Shown here one piece after another: positions 45,151 through 58,103 of a stretch of DNA of 64,000 nt. Within the stretch, counting starts at the first letter, position 1. Each line of letters begins with the position of its first letter. Origin of the DNA: Pardosa pseudoannulata (Eukaryota > Arthropoda > Arachnida > Araneae > Lycosidae); NCBI GenBank assembly GCA_032207245.1, contig CM063502.1, forward strand, positions 119,734,115 through 119,798,114. The letters run 5' to 3'. A program made the translations under genes and the position numbers. The notes beneath the pieces were generated by a model that was not told the origin of the DNA, made no database searches, and was given only the letters and a program-made list of their open reading frames with translations.

Positions 45151-46612
45151 CACTGTTGTCCAAAAGTTAAGCATAATTAATATAATATGAGTAAATATTA
45201 GTTAAATGGATCAAAATTACTTGTGAAAAATCTATCTTGTGGAAAACTATGGTGAAAATTGTGCATATGCTTTGAGGTCCACTTTGAGATGTGCAAAACA
45301 TCTGCGCATGTCAGAATGAATGTAAAATGGAGTAGCTCGGCATAGAGAGAAGTGTCAGGTGCTCTGTAATTGCTCTGCTAAACGCTGAGTTAAACAATCA
45401 AAAAGCTTAAGTGTTGGCTCAAGGACGCCAACAGGACATATTTCTGAAAGGAAGTATCATCGAAAAGATGGAATTTAAAGGATCTCAAACCGAAGTGACT
45501 CGAATTCTGGTTGTGCATCAGTGTGCAATCTGAAGACTCTGGTAGAGGTTTCAAAGTATGGGAGATGTTACCAGACAAACAATACAATGCTGGCTACGAA
45601 TAACAACAATTTCACAAAACCGAAGAAACCGTTAGAAGCACAGGTGTGCTAGAAAACTGTGTTCAGCACTCACAGCCATCACAGAATTAGGAGTTTTGAG
45701 AGAAACTGTTTTGGAAACTGGAGATTTTATTTTGGTCTGTATGCTAGACGATCAGCAGTTTGCATTTTACCTACGGCCTCGCATAAACGCGCTCTTTTAA
45801 ACTGGAGTTTGAAACATCACTGGAGTTTGGTACAATGGACAAAGTGAAGGGTTCTACTTTAGTCTGAACATGGATGCTCATCTGATAATGAAACGGAAAG
45901 AACGTGGAACACATTTTCACTCAGGATGCAAACCGGAAAGGTATAAGTTTTCATAGGTGGTCATAGTGGAGACAGGTAATAGGCTGGATAGCCGGATAGA
46001 ACTTCAGATATTTTAACCAGGATTTGTTACTGATACAAGATACAGAGACGAAGTACTTAAGTCTTGTTCAGATGTTCGCTTGTTAAGAGATGCTGCTAGT
46101 CCTGGATTAATATTACGTGCCTTGTCACCGTGTGGTCCTGGTGAACGACTGTCTTGAAAATGAAGATTTTCAGCTTACTCTTTTGATAATAATTCCATCG
46201 AGTATGTGTGGGATATGATCGGAAGACAACTTGAATCTTTTCTGCGCCCACCAAACTTCCTTTCCGGAACTAAAACGAGTTCTTCCTAACGCTTTGAACT
46301 CTTTAACTCGTCCGAAATCTCATGGAAAATGGGGATAAACGTTGTGCTGAATGAGTGGTTTCCAGGGAAAACTATACACAATATTAAACTGCCAAAACAC
46401 CTTTTTATTTTAATTTCTTTAACTAACATGTAAATGTTTCGTCTGTGCATTTTCTTTCAAATATATTCTTTGGACAATAAAGGTAAAGAATACCCTTCTT
46501 TTGCATTATATTCTTCTGACACAACTATATTACACTAGCATACGACTTTTCTGCCATTTTGATTTAAATATTCACATAGATTGCAATTATGTTTAACTTT
46601 TGGACACGAGAG
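45151..46612 (+). mobile_element. Tc1-like element, full length, inactivated
   Basis: Inverted termini share GTCCAAAAGTTAA(G/A)CATAATT. TA flanks both sides (45149-45150, 46613-46614). Length 1462 bp matches Tc1-family elements. The interior carries one broken transposase. Confidence 0.9.
45330..46375 (+). pseudogene. Tc1 transposase relic
   Basis: Frames change repeatedly. Recognisable pieces are a helix-turn-helix part (GSQTEVTRILVVHQCAI), LCSALTAITELGVLRETV, YARRSAVCILPTASHKRALLNWS and HWSLVQWTK before the first catalytic Asp. Near the end come NSIEYVWDMIGRQL and a terminal LNEWF stretch. Stops and frameshifts are too many for function. Cut-and-paste transposase in intact relatives. Confidence 0.88.
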
Positions 46613-46614
46613 TA

Positions 46615-47826
46615 TGTTTCTGATGTCATATAAACATGAGTATGTAGTACTCAAGGTCATAAAAGTAACAATGTAATAAAACTATCTATTATTTACTGTC
46701 GATCTGCTAGTTCACTTAATAAAAATGTATGAGTTTTGAACTCCCTGAAACATATTGTACTATACCTTGAAATAAATGTATAAAATAACAAGAGTTTGGG
46801 CATGGACTCTTGCTTTGGTATTTACACTCATCCAATAAAAATGTTTTAAGAAAAATATTGTTGAAAGCGCTGAATTACATTTTTCGGCGAATAAACAGCA
46901 AATAACTGAGGAAATAGAAATTATCTGCAGTAAACATATTATAAAACAGTTTTGCAATTTACATAGGTGTTAAAAGACTAAATAAATGTAGCTAAAATGA
47001 ATATAAAAATCTGAATGAAAATCTTTTATTAAAACTTTGTGAAAACAATAGCATATGAATTTCACTAAAATAAGAGCAAAACACATTTTTTATGTGGCAA
47101 ATGATCAGTTGATAAGTAAGAATGCAATAGATAAGTTCTAAAAAACAATTGTTTTTTAACTGTAAGAAATTCAATTTTATCAAACATTCTAGGAGTTATT
47201 TTGGTATAACAAAAAGTTTGGAATTATTAATTGCATAAGATGTTGGGGTGGGTGGTTATATAAAGAGTGTCAAACTATTATATATGACATAAGTTTCTAA
47301 AACATATAAATCATAAAGGATTGACTAACAAAAAAATGGCTGAACAGTAGTTTTTCTCTACCAGCAGAAACTTTTCAACTAACAATTATTCGGCATCCAC
47401 AATATCCATTTGACGTCTAAATGACATAGCCCAGAAAGTCACAACTGATTTTTTTTAAGAGGTACCTTTAGCATTACCACCTTCTACTTTTAGAAATTTT
47501 TCTTTTTGCTTTGCTTTGAAACTTTTTTTTTTGTGATCAGAACTGTTTAGCCCCTAGGATTTTAAGGGCATTTTTTAGCGTGTTGAACCATGATGAAATC
47601 TTATGAGTAGGCCAGTGACCCCTCGCAAGGATTTTAAGTGCCGGGATCACAGTCTAAGGTCGTCAATTCTTAAAATTTACAGCTCTCTAATATGCCAAAC
47701 AGTTTGAAAGTTTAACGATGCTTCGCTCAAAATTTCTCATGATTATCTCTTTAAGTACTCTTTAGGTCTGTGAGGTTCTCTCCCTGCATGCTAATTTCGT
47801 CTTCAAGGGCACGTGAACCACTAGGA
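46615..47826. other. Spacer, nothing certain
   Basis: The phrase AGGATTTTAAG(G/T)GC(A/C) occurs twice (about 47558 and 47629). The GC-richer block 47370-47826 seems to continue beyond the hAT MITE at 48638-48860 and may be one older element. Confidence 0.4.
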
Positions 47827-48637
47827 CCGTGATTCTCAACCTTTTTTAAGCTGCCACGCCCACTTCCCTTGCGAAGCCGAAATTTGTTCCATGACACCTT
47901 TGTAAAAATCCCGAAATTTAAAGCATAGGAAAGGAGACGTACTCAAATATAAGAGGCAAAATGTTTAAGTAATTTTCTTCAATAGAGTTACACACCAAAT
48001 TTTTGTTACTGAGACACGCTTTAGCAATGCTAAACGAATGTTTTTGATTAAATAAATTTTTCTGAATATCAGCCTAATTTCACACATTAAAACATAAGGG
48101 ATAAAAATTACTTTTTCTGGTACAGTCCCGTAAATTCGTTTTATTACTGGTAAAAATACTGTAAATTAGATAATTGTTGATTGGTTGGTTGAAATTTAGT
48201 GGCACTAATTCCTCATGGGACAAATTGCTCCAAACAAGACGAAAAACCCAATAGAACAACACAATTTTGAAACAATTTTGATGAAACGTTAAAAAAGAAA
48301 GATGCCCAAAACCAATAGAAAAACATTTAAAAACAAATAAATAGGTAGAAAATTTAGAAAGAAAAAAACTAACACGATAATCAGCAAAGTTTGATTAAAA
48401 ATTAATGATTAAAAATGTAAAACAGAAAGTGAAAAATTGAAAAAATTACAGCACAAAAATGAAATAGAATAAAAAATTAAAATTAGATAATACAATAAAT
48501 TTATTTGGTATTTTTAAATTAAGTATAAAAATCAAAATATGATTACATAGCCTCCCTACCTCCTGAAACACGTTCACTGCCCTTCAACATCGTCTCACCG
48601 CCCCCGGGGGGCAGTATTGCCCCGTTGAGAATCAATG
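47827..48637. mobile_element. Charlie-like hAT MITE
   Basis: Termini CCGTGATTCTCAAC and, in reverse complement, CATTGATTCTCAAC match the hAT-Charlie pattern. Flanks CACTAGGA and CATTCGGA agree at 6 of 8 positions, an eroded 8-bp duplication. No transposase seen. The subterminal right side has a CCCCCGGGGG palindrome. Confidence 0.75.
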
Positions 48638-49680
48638 CATTCGGACGTCCTCTAAATACACTCTAGACGCTCTTCTCTGGTGATCGTCCTCAAGCTTTAC
48701 CTTCTCATGCAGCGTGACGTTCACTCGCCAGAAAACTTTAAAGGATGTTCGATACACTGTGGACCACTGTGGGCCACTGTGGGCTATAAGTGGTTAAAAT
48801 ACCTGCCATTGACTCTCTACCACTGAGAACCAACATAGAAGACCTTAGTGGCAATACCAAGTCCAGAAATTTTGCATGAATGAAGGTCTAAATGATTTTC
48901 AGGATGCCCACAGGATGTTTAATGGATATGAAGGAAACTGGTCCTAAAAAACTAGAATTACATAATTTTATTAGATAATATTATTGCTAGAAAACTAATT
49001 TTGCAACAAAAAATACCGATCCTTTGATTGCTTGTTGCAATACTGCAATATATTAATATAAGTATTTTTATCCATGCGTTTAAATTCGATATTCGTGTCA
49101 GAAAATATAAGATCTTGATTAGAAAAAAAAGTGAAATTACTGTTGATAGTTTTCTAAAGACATAAATTATGTAGCTTTTACTATGACACAGGATACTATT
49201 AAAATTAGGTAACTAAAACAATTCTGTACATGAGTACATATAACCAAAAAGGAAATGTTTTATTTTTTAGCTTAGATTAAATATTGCGCTGAAGCTTAAG
49301 AAATAAAGATACCGAGATAATGTAACATACCTATGTTTAGAACTTTTCCTTGTTTCTTTGAAGGAATTCTAAGAAGAGTCATTCAAAACATTTGTGAGGA
49401 ATAGAAGAATGGAATGTTTTTCATTATAGCAAAAATTCTTTCATAAGTTATACATTTTTATGCATTCAGTTCTCCCATAAGTCATAAGTAATTTTATACA
49501 AGAAGTGAGATAATTTTACTAATAATTTCTATGGAAAACAAATGTAAAAAGTAATCATGAAAACTATGAAACTTGAAAAGCAATATTTACAATTGACTTA
49601 ATTTGTGTTATAAATAATTTTAACAACATATTAATATTTACCAATAGCGTATTAATAAGAAGATTTTTTAAGTGGGAAGA
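48638..49680. other. Spacer with short CCACTGTGG iterations
   Basis: Three CCACTGTGG/CACTGTGG words in tandem at 48753-48783. Otherwise AT-rich and featureless. Confidence 0.5.
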
Positions 49681-49836
49681 ACTACGCTCTGCTTTTTTAT
49701 ATGAGGGATAATGAGACCGGAACGTACTAAAGTGGATTCCGGACGATTACGAATATCCATGCCCGCCATAGGATTCGAACCTACGAACACCCTTACTAAA
49801 GAACAGTACTTTACTCATTCGGCAATCGTACGGCAG
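49681..49836 (-). mobile_element. SINE family A, minus orientation
   Basis: The B box (GGTTCGAATCC in reverse complement) and head are well kept. The body is partly shortened. Its head half is duplicated downstream. Confidence 0.85.
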
Positions 49837-50110
49837 TTTGATTACAGAAAAGTTATGACTTCAGAATTTTTAATAGGCATTATTTTGATATAAGATGGAA
49901 ATACTGTATTTGATTGCTGAATAAACATATATTACGAATATCCATGCCCGCCATAGGATTCGAACCTACGAACACCCTTACTAAAGAACAGTACTTTACT
50001 CATTCGGCCATCGTACGGCAGTTTGATTACAGAAAAGTTATGACTTCAGAATTTTTAATAGGCATTATTTTGATATAAGATGGAAATACTGTATTTGATT
50101 GCTGAATAAA
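49746..50110. repeat. Tandem duplication of 185 bp covering the SINE head and its flank
   Basis: 49746-49927 and 49931-50110 are almost identical, with one clear substitution (CGGCAATCG versus CGGCCATCG) and a few bases at the junction. The second copy gives an extra SINE head without body. Confidence 0.95.
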
Positions 50111-50772
50111 AGGAAAATGTAAATTGTAATAAAATAAAAAATATGAAGAAATTGTTTTTCTATTAATTAAAAGAAGTAATGTAGAGTATTTTCTCTATTA
50201 GGAGTGTTTTGAGAGGAAATACCTTAAGAGAAGTTTTTAAACTATTTCCCACCTAATGAAGGCATAAACTCCATTAAAAGACATATCTAAGTTTTGTTTT
50301 TCAAATACTTTTGAACAGAGTAATTCATTAATTTAAAGGAGTAATTTAATCTTTGTAAAGTAAAATAAAATCTTCGGGTTCTGTTTAAAAATTGAATGCC
50401 TCAAAAATTTCAATTAGGTAGAGCAATTTATGATTTAATAATTCAATTTGTCATTTAATAATTCGACATATAATTCTCAATTATTTATTGGTACAGCATT
50501 TAAGAGAAAAAGAAACTAAGCATAAATTACAAGAATGTTGTGTAAAACGGGCTATAAATTAATTTTTTTAAAGTAATCAAGCTTTCATAGGACACAATAC
50601 TCCTTCCTTTTATATTTAAAAATATGCTTGATTAAATTAGGTTCTACAGCATTCGGGATACCTTAATTGACTCCCGAATATGAAATGACAATTTACATTC
50701 CTATGACTATCGATTGGTTTCTATTGATAAATTAATCATCTTTTCGAAGCAATAAACTATGATATTATTACG
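50111..50772. other. AT-rich stretch
   Basis: Lies downstream, on the minus strand, of the left exon-like block. No coding exon could be placed. Confidence 0.4.
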
Positions 50773-51051
50773 TACCGATGACTTATACCTGGCCATGTTG
50801 AGATAACACAAAGAGTTAAGACACCAGATACAATTAGCGAAGACTTACCATTTTGAAGACTTTTTTATTTACAAATTTAATCTTGCACAATCTGGTGAAG
50901 CAAATAAAATATATTCAGTTTCAATATGGAGACGCCGTAAACTGCTGAAATATGGAAGCAACTCCCGCTGATGTCGCTATCTTCAGATGGACAAAAAAAA
51001 AAGTTGAGCGTTCCCTGCCTCTGAAGTTCTCTTCGCTTTGTCTCTCCTCAT
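50773..51051 (-). repeat. Left arm of a 280-bp inverted duplication, exon-like
   Basis: In reverse complement it aligns along its length with 54048-54342. Read on the minus strand it ends ...AAAATG followed by GTAAGTCTTCGC, a consensus donor after 50849, so it looks like a 5' exon plus the start of an intron. ATCAGCGGGAGTTGC and CAGCAGTTTAC are shared by both arms. Confidence 0.8.
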
Positions 51052-51112
51052 GTCATAGATCTTGTTTATAAACTAATATCCTTAAATCCCAAAAATTTTC
51101 TAATTGTATTGT

Positions 51113-51756
51113 TTAACCCTCCGAGTGGAACAGACCGATTAAGAAAAGTCTCCAAATTATACGCTATAGGTTTATTGTGTCAATGTCCAAAGCGTTCTAT
51201 GATTTTTTACTTCACCCCTTGTCGACTAGAATGGAATACGGGAAACCCACCCTCGTTATTGTCCCTTTAATTCTGGTTATAAATAGATATACAAATAGAT
51301 ATTATAGATTATTAATATTTAATACACATAAATCTCGTCAAGTCTCGAAGATCATCCCATAAGAAATAATGTATTCTAAAAGTACAAATATACATATTCT
51401 TTAAGAGAATTATTTAATTTTTTTACGAAAGTTATCCAAGATATTTAAGTGGTGCAATTAGAGATACATATGTTACCGCAAACGAAATACTTCGAAATAG
51501 AGATTTACAAAGCCATGAAAAGCTATCAGCGTCTTTGTGCCTCAGGGAGTAGGGGTGCATCCCTCAATAAATGTCAGTCAAAGAGGGATGCAATTTTTAA
51601 ACAATCGACCTGACCCTCCTACCTCAAACACTGGCAGAAATGTACATTACATCCATTTTCGGATCGTTTTTGGACGCCGAAAATTGTAGTTGACAACCGC
51701 TTTGAAGACATCATCGGTTTGGCGGAATTGTACGTTCGAACCGCTTAGAGGGTTAA
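51113..51756. mobile_element. piggyBac-like MITE (CCCTCCGAGTGG ends)
   Basis: TTAA at 51113-51116 and 51753-51756. The termini CCCTCCGAGTGGAAC and, in reverse complement, CCCTCTAAGCGGTTC agree at 10 of 15 positions. Length 644 bp. A 61-codon frame inside shows no transposase similarity. Confidence 0.75.
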
Positions 51757-53076
51757 ATGGTTACCAGAAGGGTTTATAGAAAAAACTACTTCATACTTGT
51801 TTTCAATATGGGTAATTTGTGGAAAATATGTGTACTTTGCTCGATTGGTTCAGTTGAGGATAGGATTCATTATCAAGTGAACTTAATCTATAGTGGTAAA
51901 AGACGTTAAATTTTCTGCCAGTACTTATCACATTTTCTATATTTTAGATTATTTACGGGATAATGAATTATTGAATTTAGAGCATATATAGGTTATTTCG
52001 TTATAATTTCCGTTGTAATAAATTTGTTTTATTGAAAGATTCTTAATATTGATTTAGTAGTACTAGACATTAAGCTAGTACTATATTTTTACCCCTATTT
52101 TCAAGGAATCCTCTTCACTTTTACTTTTATTCTTTTAAATCTGAATAGTTAAGGAAAGCAGAATTATTCGCTCTATTAAATATTTAAAATGGTGAGTTTT
52201 TCTTTTATTTCACTTAAGATAAAACATACCTAGATTTCGTTCACTAATTCTTTTACCAAGGTAATGAGTCACATAACAATTTTTATAAAGACATTTAAAG
52301 AAACTTTTTTTTTGCATAAGCGTAATATAAATTTTAAATATAATTCAAAGTAATTCAAAAACCTGCCCACTAAAGGAAGTCGAAGTTGATAAAAATATAA
52401 GTCGATAAATCTTTTATGTCTTCAAGTTCCTAGTGCAAGAAAAAGAAAGATTTTTTTTCTTATTTTCAAAACTGCTTCATTTCTAGCATTTTAGAGAAGG
52501 ATTTATTCTCTTCTGTCAAAGTAAGAGGCCGTTAAAAATATTTTCACTCTCAAGTTCTTCAAACTGAGAATCTTTTCAAATACGATTCTATATAGCAAAT
52601 GTTCTGCAAAAAGTTTATTTCTCAACAACCGCGTAACAACGAATAATAAAAGAAAAATTGTAAAGTGAGAATTATTTTCATCCTTCTTATAAAAATCTAC
52701 AGTTTAAAAAGATTTCTTAGATATAATTTCTGTTACACCAAAAGTTCCAATCTACACTGGCATTAGCTCGATTTTACAAACTAAAAGGATATTATTTTAC
52801 TGTCATTTTGTCTTTTGGTGTTTTTTTATTTCATGATAAACAAGAGAAAAAATTTTCAAATAAATAAAATTTTGTAGTTTAAAATTGCTTTTTGTATTAA
52901 AAAATATTATTCATCTTTCTGCTTTGAATATTCTTCCTACAGAAAATGTAAATTACCCAAGTATTTAATGCAAAATTTAATCTATAATATTTATATTAAA
53001 CCTTTCAGTACCTAATTTTGTTTTTAGTTAAAAATGTTGATGGCCCATTACAACCCATATATACGAAGGCTGATCA
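51757..53076. other. AT-rich stretch
   Basis: No feature recognised. Confidence 0.45.
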
Positions 53077-53708
53077 TTAACACTTAGCATGCGGGTATAC
53101 TTCCCCGATAACTTACTCGCGCAGCGGGCATTTTGTCGTGAATCGCATGAAAGTTTAGTTAAAATTGCAGTAAATCGAAAACTACTTTGTTTTTATGAAC
53201 GAAACTTTTTTTTATTTTACACTTTAATATATACTGTATGATTATTTAACAAAAAAAAAACAATATTTTTACGAAATTACAAAAATAAATGAATTTTAAA
53301 ATTAAAGTTCGATAATCTGTCAGCGCATATTTTTTCATCACTATCTTTGTCACAACGGTTCATTTTATCAATTTTGTATTCAACAACAAAAACCAAGCTT
53401 GAAATTGACAAAACACGACTTGTACTTTCTGGAGTTAGGAATTCGATTGAAGACGAAATAACTCAACAAAAGACCGAGTAACTCGACAATCATAACTTGT
53501 GGAAAGAAAAAATTCAAAGCTTTGTATAGCAGCGCAAACAACACGTATATAATGTCACACATACATATAATTATACCTATTTAGAAGACTTGTGGTGGTT
53601 AGCGGGTATCCACCACAAATCTACTAAATACGTATTTTTACGTGACCCGCGCTCCAGTGACAGACTGCAAAAAACGTAAAAATACGTTGCCCGCAAGCGA
53701 AGTGTTAA
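53077..53708 (-). mobile_element. piggyBac-like element, short (CACTTAGCATGCGGG ends)
   Basis: TTAA at 53077-53080 and 53705-53708. Termini CACTTAGCATGCGGG and, in reverse complement, CACTTCGCTTGCGGG agree at 13 of 15 positions. Length 632 bp. On the minus strand an ATG at about 53364 starts a short Asp/Ser/Glu-rich frame (MNRCDKDSDEKI) like the N-terminus of many piggyBac transposases, so it may keep the 5' end of the gene. Confidence 0.88.
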
Positions 53709-54047
53709 GTAATGAGAGTCATTTTACTCTCAAGAAACTAGTTATTGAAATAATAATTTTTGGGGAATAAAATAAATTTTGGTGTTTGTATTGACAACAG
53801 TAGTCTATGGATGGCAAGTACTGGCTATATGCTAGAGTGTCACACAAACTAAACACAAGCGTGTATAGCGACGCTTACCACCCGAAGACAATAGTTATGA
53901 TAATGGAAAGCCACATATTGATGGTTACATACTAGACGTCTTACTGAATAATAACGTAAATATCCTACTACACACGGGCCAGTCATCTTTGGCCCTGGCA
54001 ACAGCAGTCTTTGGATTGTGCTCGGCAGATTTGAAGGCCCCTTTAGA

Positions 54048-54342
54048 GGAAAAACAGGCCAAGACGGAGCGAACGGAGAACTTCAGCTGAGGCAGGGAAT
54101 GCTCAACCATTTTGTTCATCTGAAGATAGTGTCATCAGCGGGAGTTGCTCCAATATTTCAGCAGTTTACAGCCTCTCCATATTGAGATTGAATATATTTT
54201 ATTTGCATCACCAGATTATTCAAAAACAGATTTGTAAATTAAAAGGTCTGCAAAAGGGTAAGTCTTCGCTCATTTGTATCAGGTATCTTGATTCTTTGTG
54301 TTATCTCAACAGGTCTGGTATAAGTCATTGGTACTTAATAGT
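54048..54342 (+). repeat. Right arm of the inverted duplication, exon-like
   Basis: Counterpart of 50773-51051, with scattered substitutions and small indels. On the plus strand it ends CAAAAGG followed by GTAAGTCTTCGC (donor after 54257). The two arms point away from each other, like divergent paralogous first exons, or are two inverted copies of a repeat. Confidence 0.8.
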
Positions 54343-54858
54343 TTTTCATAAAGTTCTGATCTTGCAACGTGCGATTTCTGGCTTTTTACTCAGCTCAAGA
54401 AACCACTCATAAACAGCCGTTTTGGAGACAAAGCCTGTAGAAAAACTAAAGAGGTGGTTTTGAAACAATTCTGAAAACATGGACTTTTATATGTATTTAA
54501 GAAGTGAATAGAACGTTGGACAAATACATTGCGTCTCACGGTAATTCCATTGAAAAATACAATGTAAATAATGACGATTAATGATATTTTTTGTAATGAT
54601 GTATTTTTTGTAATGATGCTTACACAAAGTTTTATTTAATTTCAACAAATAATTTGGATTAGGACACATATTCAAATATCTTAAATCCTAAATATAATTA
54701 TTTAAGATAAAAACTACATCAAATATTATACAAAGTAATGTTCTTAAAGTCAATATTTTAAATAACATCCAAATCGTTTCTAATATAAAAGTCAGAGTAA
54801 ACAAAAGTGACTTTCCTGTTGGACGCGAACGCTCTATGTTGGATGTTGAAAATCTTAC

Positions 54859-54911
54859 ATGAAAGAGGAATCCATCTTGAATGAGTATTTTTAGACAAGT
54901 ATAGCCGTCAT
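54859..54911 (-). other. Candidate orphan exon of 53 bp
   Basis: The minus strand has a strong acceptor (TTTTTTTTTCCAG), 53 bases open in one frame (DDGYTCLKILIQDGFLFH when joined to a preceding G) and a GTAAGA donor. No partner exons could be found, so it may be chance. Confidence 0.25.
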
Positions 54912-57900
54912 CTGGAAAAAAAAATGAAAAACATATTTTAAATACAAGTCATTTTATTAGAACAGGAGGATCTCGGTGAACATTTTGTAATTTTTTCTTT
55001 TTATTTAATAGAGTGAGATCAAATTTGAAGTGCTAATAAAAGGAAGATAGACCCGAAAATGTAAGTCTTTACAAATAAATTTATACCGACACGACTACTT
55101 TTTTTCTCTGAAAGAAATAAAAATTTAAACCTTGATAAGTCCTTTTGAACTTAAAACTTATTACTCACCACTTCATAACATTGCATCATATACATATTTT
55201 AAAAGACATAAAATTAAAAATAATAAAAGTAAGCAGCTCAAATATTGGTTCTTATTAAAGCATTTTTATTAATTAAGCCTTTAAACTTTCAGAATTTTAA
55301 AACATTCAAGTAATTTCCGAAACCTTATTTTGGTTGATTTCTATTGAAATTTAAATGAAAAAGTTAAAAATGATTGGATATTATACGAACTAAGTTGATT
55401 CTAAGGACACAGGTAAAGTGCTTCTAACATAATGGATAATAGTTTAACCATAAAGTGTTAAAAATAGAAAGATTTTGTTTATCAACTCAACACTATTGCA
55501 TTGGCTGTTATATGTAATATTGCTGTTAATATGTATCTTAATTACAGTTCATTGCATTTCTCAAATTCATCTTATAGATAATCAATGCATAAATTTAATA
55601 ACCATTTCACTGAAGAGTTTAATTAAACTTTACTTGTTACATAAAAGCTTTCTTGGCTCGTGTAAAATAAAGGTCAGTCACCCGGTTTCTAATCCATTAG
55701 AATTGTATAGACTTTTTTTAGAAGTCTGAAGCACGTAATATTACGTAGATTATCATTAGTGACAATAAGCCCCATCCGTAATATTACGGGTATGCTTTTT
55801 TCAAGAAATAATTTATTTTCATAATATTTCGTAATGTTATGGAATTTATCAGATTGTTTTTAGACGACAATTTTTAATACGATTTGAAAGAAAAAAATTG
55901 AGTTTTTTAAAACCTGTTTCATGCTTATATAAGAATTTTAGGTACTTAAACACTCCAGGTATATATGAAATGCACTATGAAATTGTTTACTTTCCATGTA
56001 AATGTCATAGACACTATTTACTTTTCATATGAAGCAAATGATACAACTATTCTCAAAATACTTTATTTAAATGATTAGAACTTGTTTAAAGATTCAGTAT
56101 TTTAAAGTTTATTAAAAGTATTTTTTTAACGTTGTATAACTTTACTCCTACACGTCAATATTATAGCCTGAAATTTGTCCATCATTTCGACTAAATGCAT
56201 TTCTATAGAATTTTCCTATTCCCTTTTAAGACTCTTATTATTAACAAAATATTAATACCCAGAAGCTGAGAATAATTTTGAAAAGCAAATATATTTATTT
56301 ACATAAAATTCTAAATCTTTTTGAATTGTTGAACAGTTTTGCAACGCTTGTATTGAATTGTTCAATAAAAGAAATACCACTCAGAAAGGTTCCTTCTGAT
56401 GTCAACGATTTCATATCTGATTTATACTTTATATGTAAATCAATTCCAGCCTAGTTTTTATACTTTAAAAGATTACTGTGAGTTTTCTATTCTTTCCGTT
56501 TTGAATAATATTCCCTATCAGAATATACTCCATTATAAAGCGACCATTTCCAGAGAAGTTTATTCGCAAGCGTAGCAAAAATTTAATTTTCCTCGCACCA
56601 CGTAGGATTTCCTTCAATCCATATGACAAAGCCCCCATTTCGATAACTTAGATATAGCCATTTCCTACTCCTTAGCTTGATTGCTTGAAAAATCCTTCGC
56701 TGGATGTAAAAGAATTCGGCTACGAGAAGCAATTTTACGAGAATTTTATTCCCTTTTCGAGGACAATATGTGTTCAAATCATTTTTTCCCAAACTGTGTA
56801 TCATCATCCGTTCACGTCATTAACACCTGTTGAAGGAAATAGATATAGTTTCAGTGGAAAATGGATAATTTTGGAATTTTGGGGAACAGAAGGCTACAGC
56901 AGTTTCTTGTCGTATTTTGTTATCTAGTGCTGAATAACGGAGTTGAAAAAAGTTTTTAACAATCTAAATAAAACATTTCCTTTTATTTTCTGTTACAATA
57001 CTTTTTACTTTATTTTATTTCTATTAGTTAATACAGTACTCTTTGATTAAATATTAATTAATATTAGTTTCTCAGTATATTTTATTTAGGTTCGTTATAA
57101 TAATTTATTTGCAAACACCCTAAGAATAATTACGCTATTTCGTATAACTGGGGAAATATTCTTAATTATGCCCAGAGTTTATTTTTATACGACAAATTTA
57201 CAGAATTTTTGAGTTTGTAAAGATGTCTAATTAATCATTTGTAATCATTATGTAACAATTTAAGTATGTGTATTTTGAGCTTCTTTCGGTACAATTTATT
57301 GAATTTTTAGTGGTAGCTATTTTTTTTTAAGTAAAAACATTTATCAATGTGTTTTTTAAATCAACCTATTTTTTATGTAATGCAGACAAAAACATTTTAT
57401 TTTCTAAAGGGATCTATTAACAATTACTCCCCCGAATCAATTATTCATAAATCACGCTAAAAATCTCCAATCCGCAGTTATTTATTTATATATAAAAAGC
57501 TTAGGTTGGGAGCACCAAAATCAACGATATTTCTACACTCCAAATGGCAAAAGTTGCAATGACCAAATAGTAATTGTACGTATCAAATTATTTAAATGCA
57601 CAAAAATGTAAAATTGAATAATTTAGCATTTATCCTGTTTTCTCGACTTGGTTAATTACGTAGCAATTACTGTTACATGTGGAATATTAATATTTTTTAG
57701 TCGTGAAGCTTTAGAAAGTCTTATGGAGAATTCCGCATCGGTTATGATTTTTTTGCCTGATATTCTTCTATCTCTTGACATGTTAATCGCGGCTTATGTC
57801 TCTGGGGACTGTCAATAGATTTTTGAACTGAAAGTTTACTGTCAATCTCCAGGGACTTACGCCTTCATACAAAAATCCACTGACAACCCCTCGTATAGAC

Positions 57901-58017
57901 GTCACGGTGAACATTTAACAATATATCTGATGACTGATAATGGTAACGTTTCATTAATCCGTAATTTTCTGTTCAGTTCAGTTAATTGTTTTGTAAAATA
58001 AAATATAAAACTAAAAG
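54912..58017. other. AT-rich stretch with no supported gene
   Basis: Overlapping frames on both strands at 56583-56927 lie in a less AT-rich block but are not recognised. An imperfect inverted repeat at about 57792-57862 (GGCTTATGTCTCTGGGGAC against GTCCCTGG..AAGCC-like) may be a decayed MITE. Confidence 0.4.
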
Positions 58018-58103
58018 CTGAATCGGCTTTAAACAGTAGGTCCCGGTCTCATTAGCCCTCGTGTTGCAAAAAGTAGACCGTAGAGCTCCCAACCAACCAA
58101 CCT
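58018..58103 (+). mobile_element. SINE family A, 5'-truncated
   Basis: Only the body (AATCGGCTTTAAACAGTAGG, CGGTCTCATTAGCCC, GTAGACCGTAG) and an AACC tail remain. The body is close to the reference copy, so this is a fairly young 5'-truncated insertion. Confidence 0.85.

Noticed and set aside
55735..55794. Two GTAATATTAC palindromes resembling the CRESS-DNA virus origin nonanucleotide
   Set aside because: There is no stem-flanked loop arrangement and no Rep-like coding sequence nearby. Short AT palindromes are expected in such AT-rich DNA.
56583..56927. Overlapping 74- and 80-codon frames on opposite strands
   Set aside because: Neither is recognised and both cannot be coding. A possible acceptor precedes the minus frame, but no partner exon was found.
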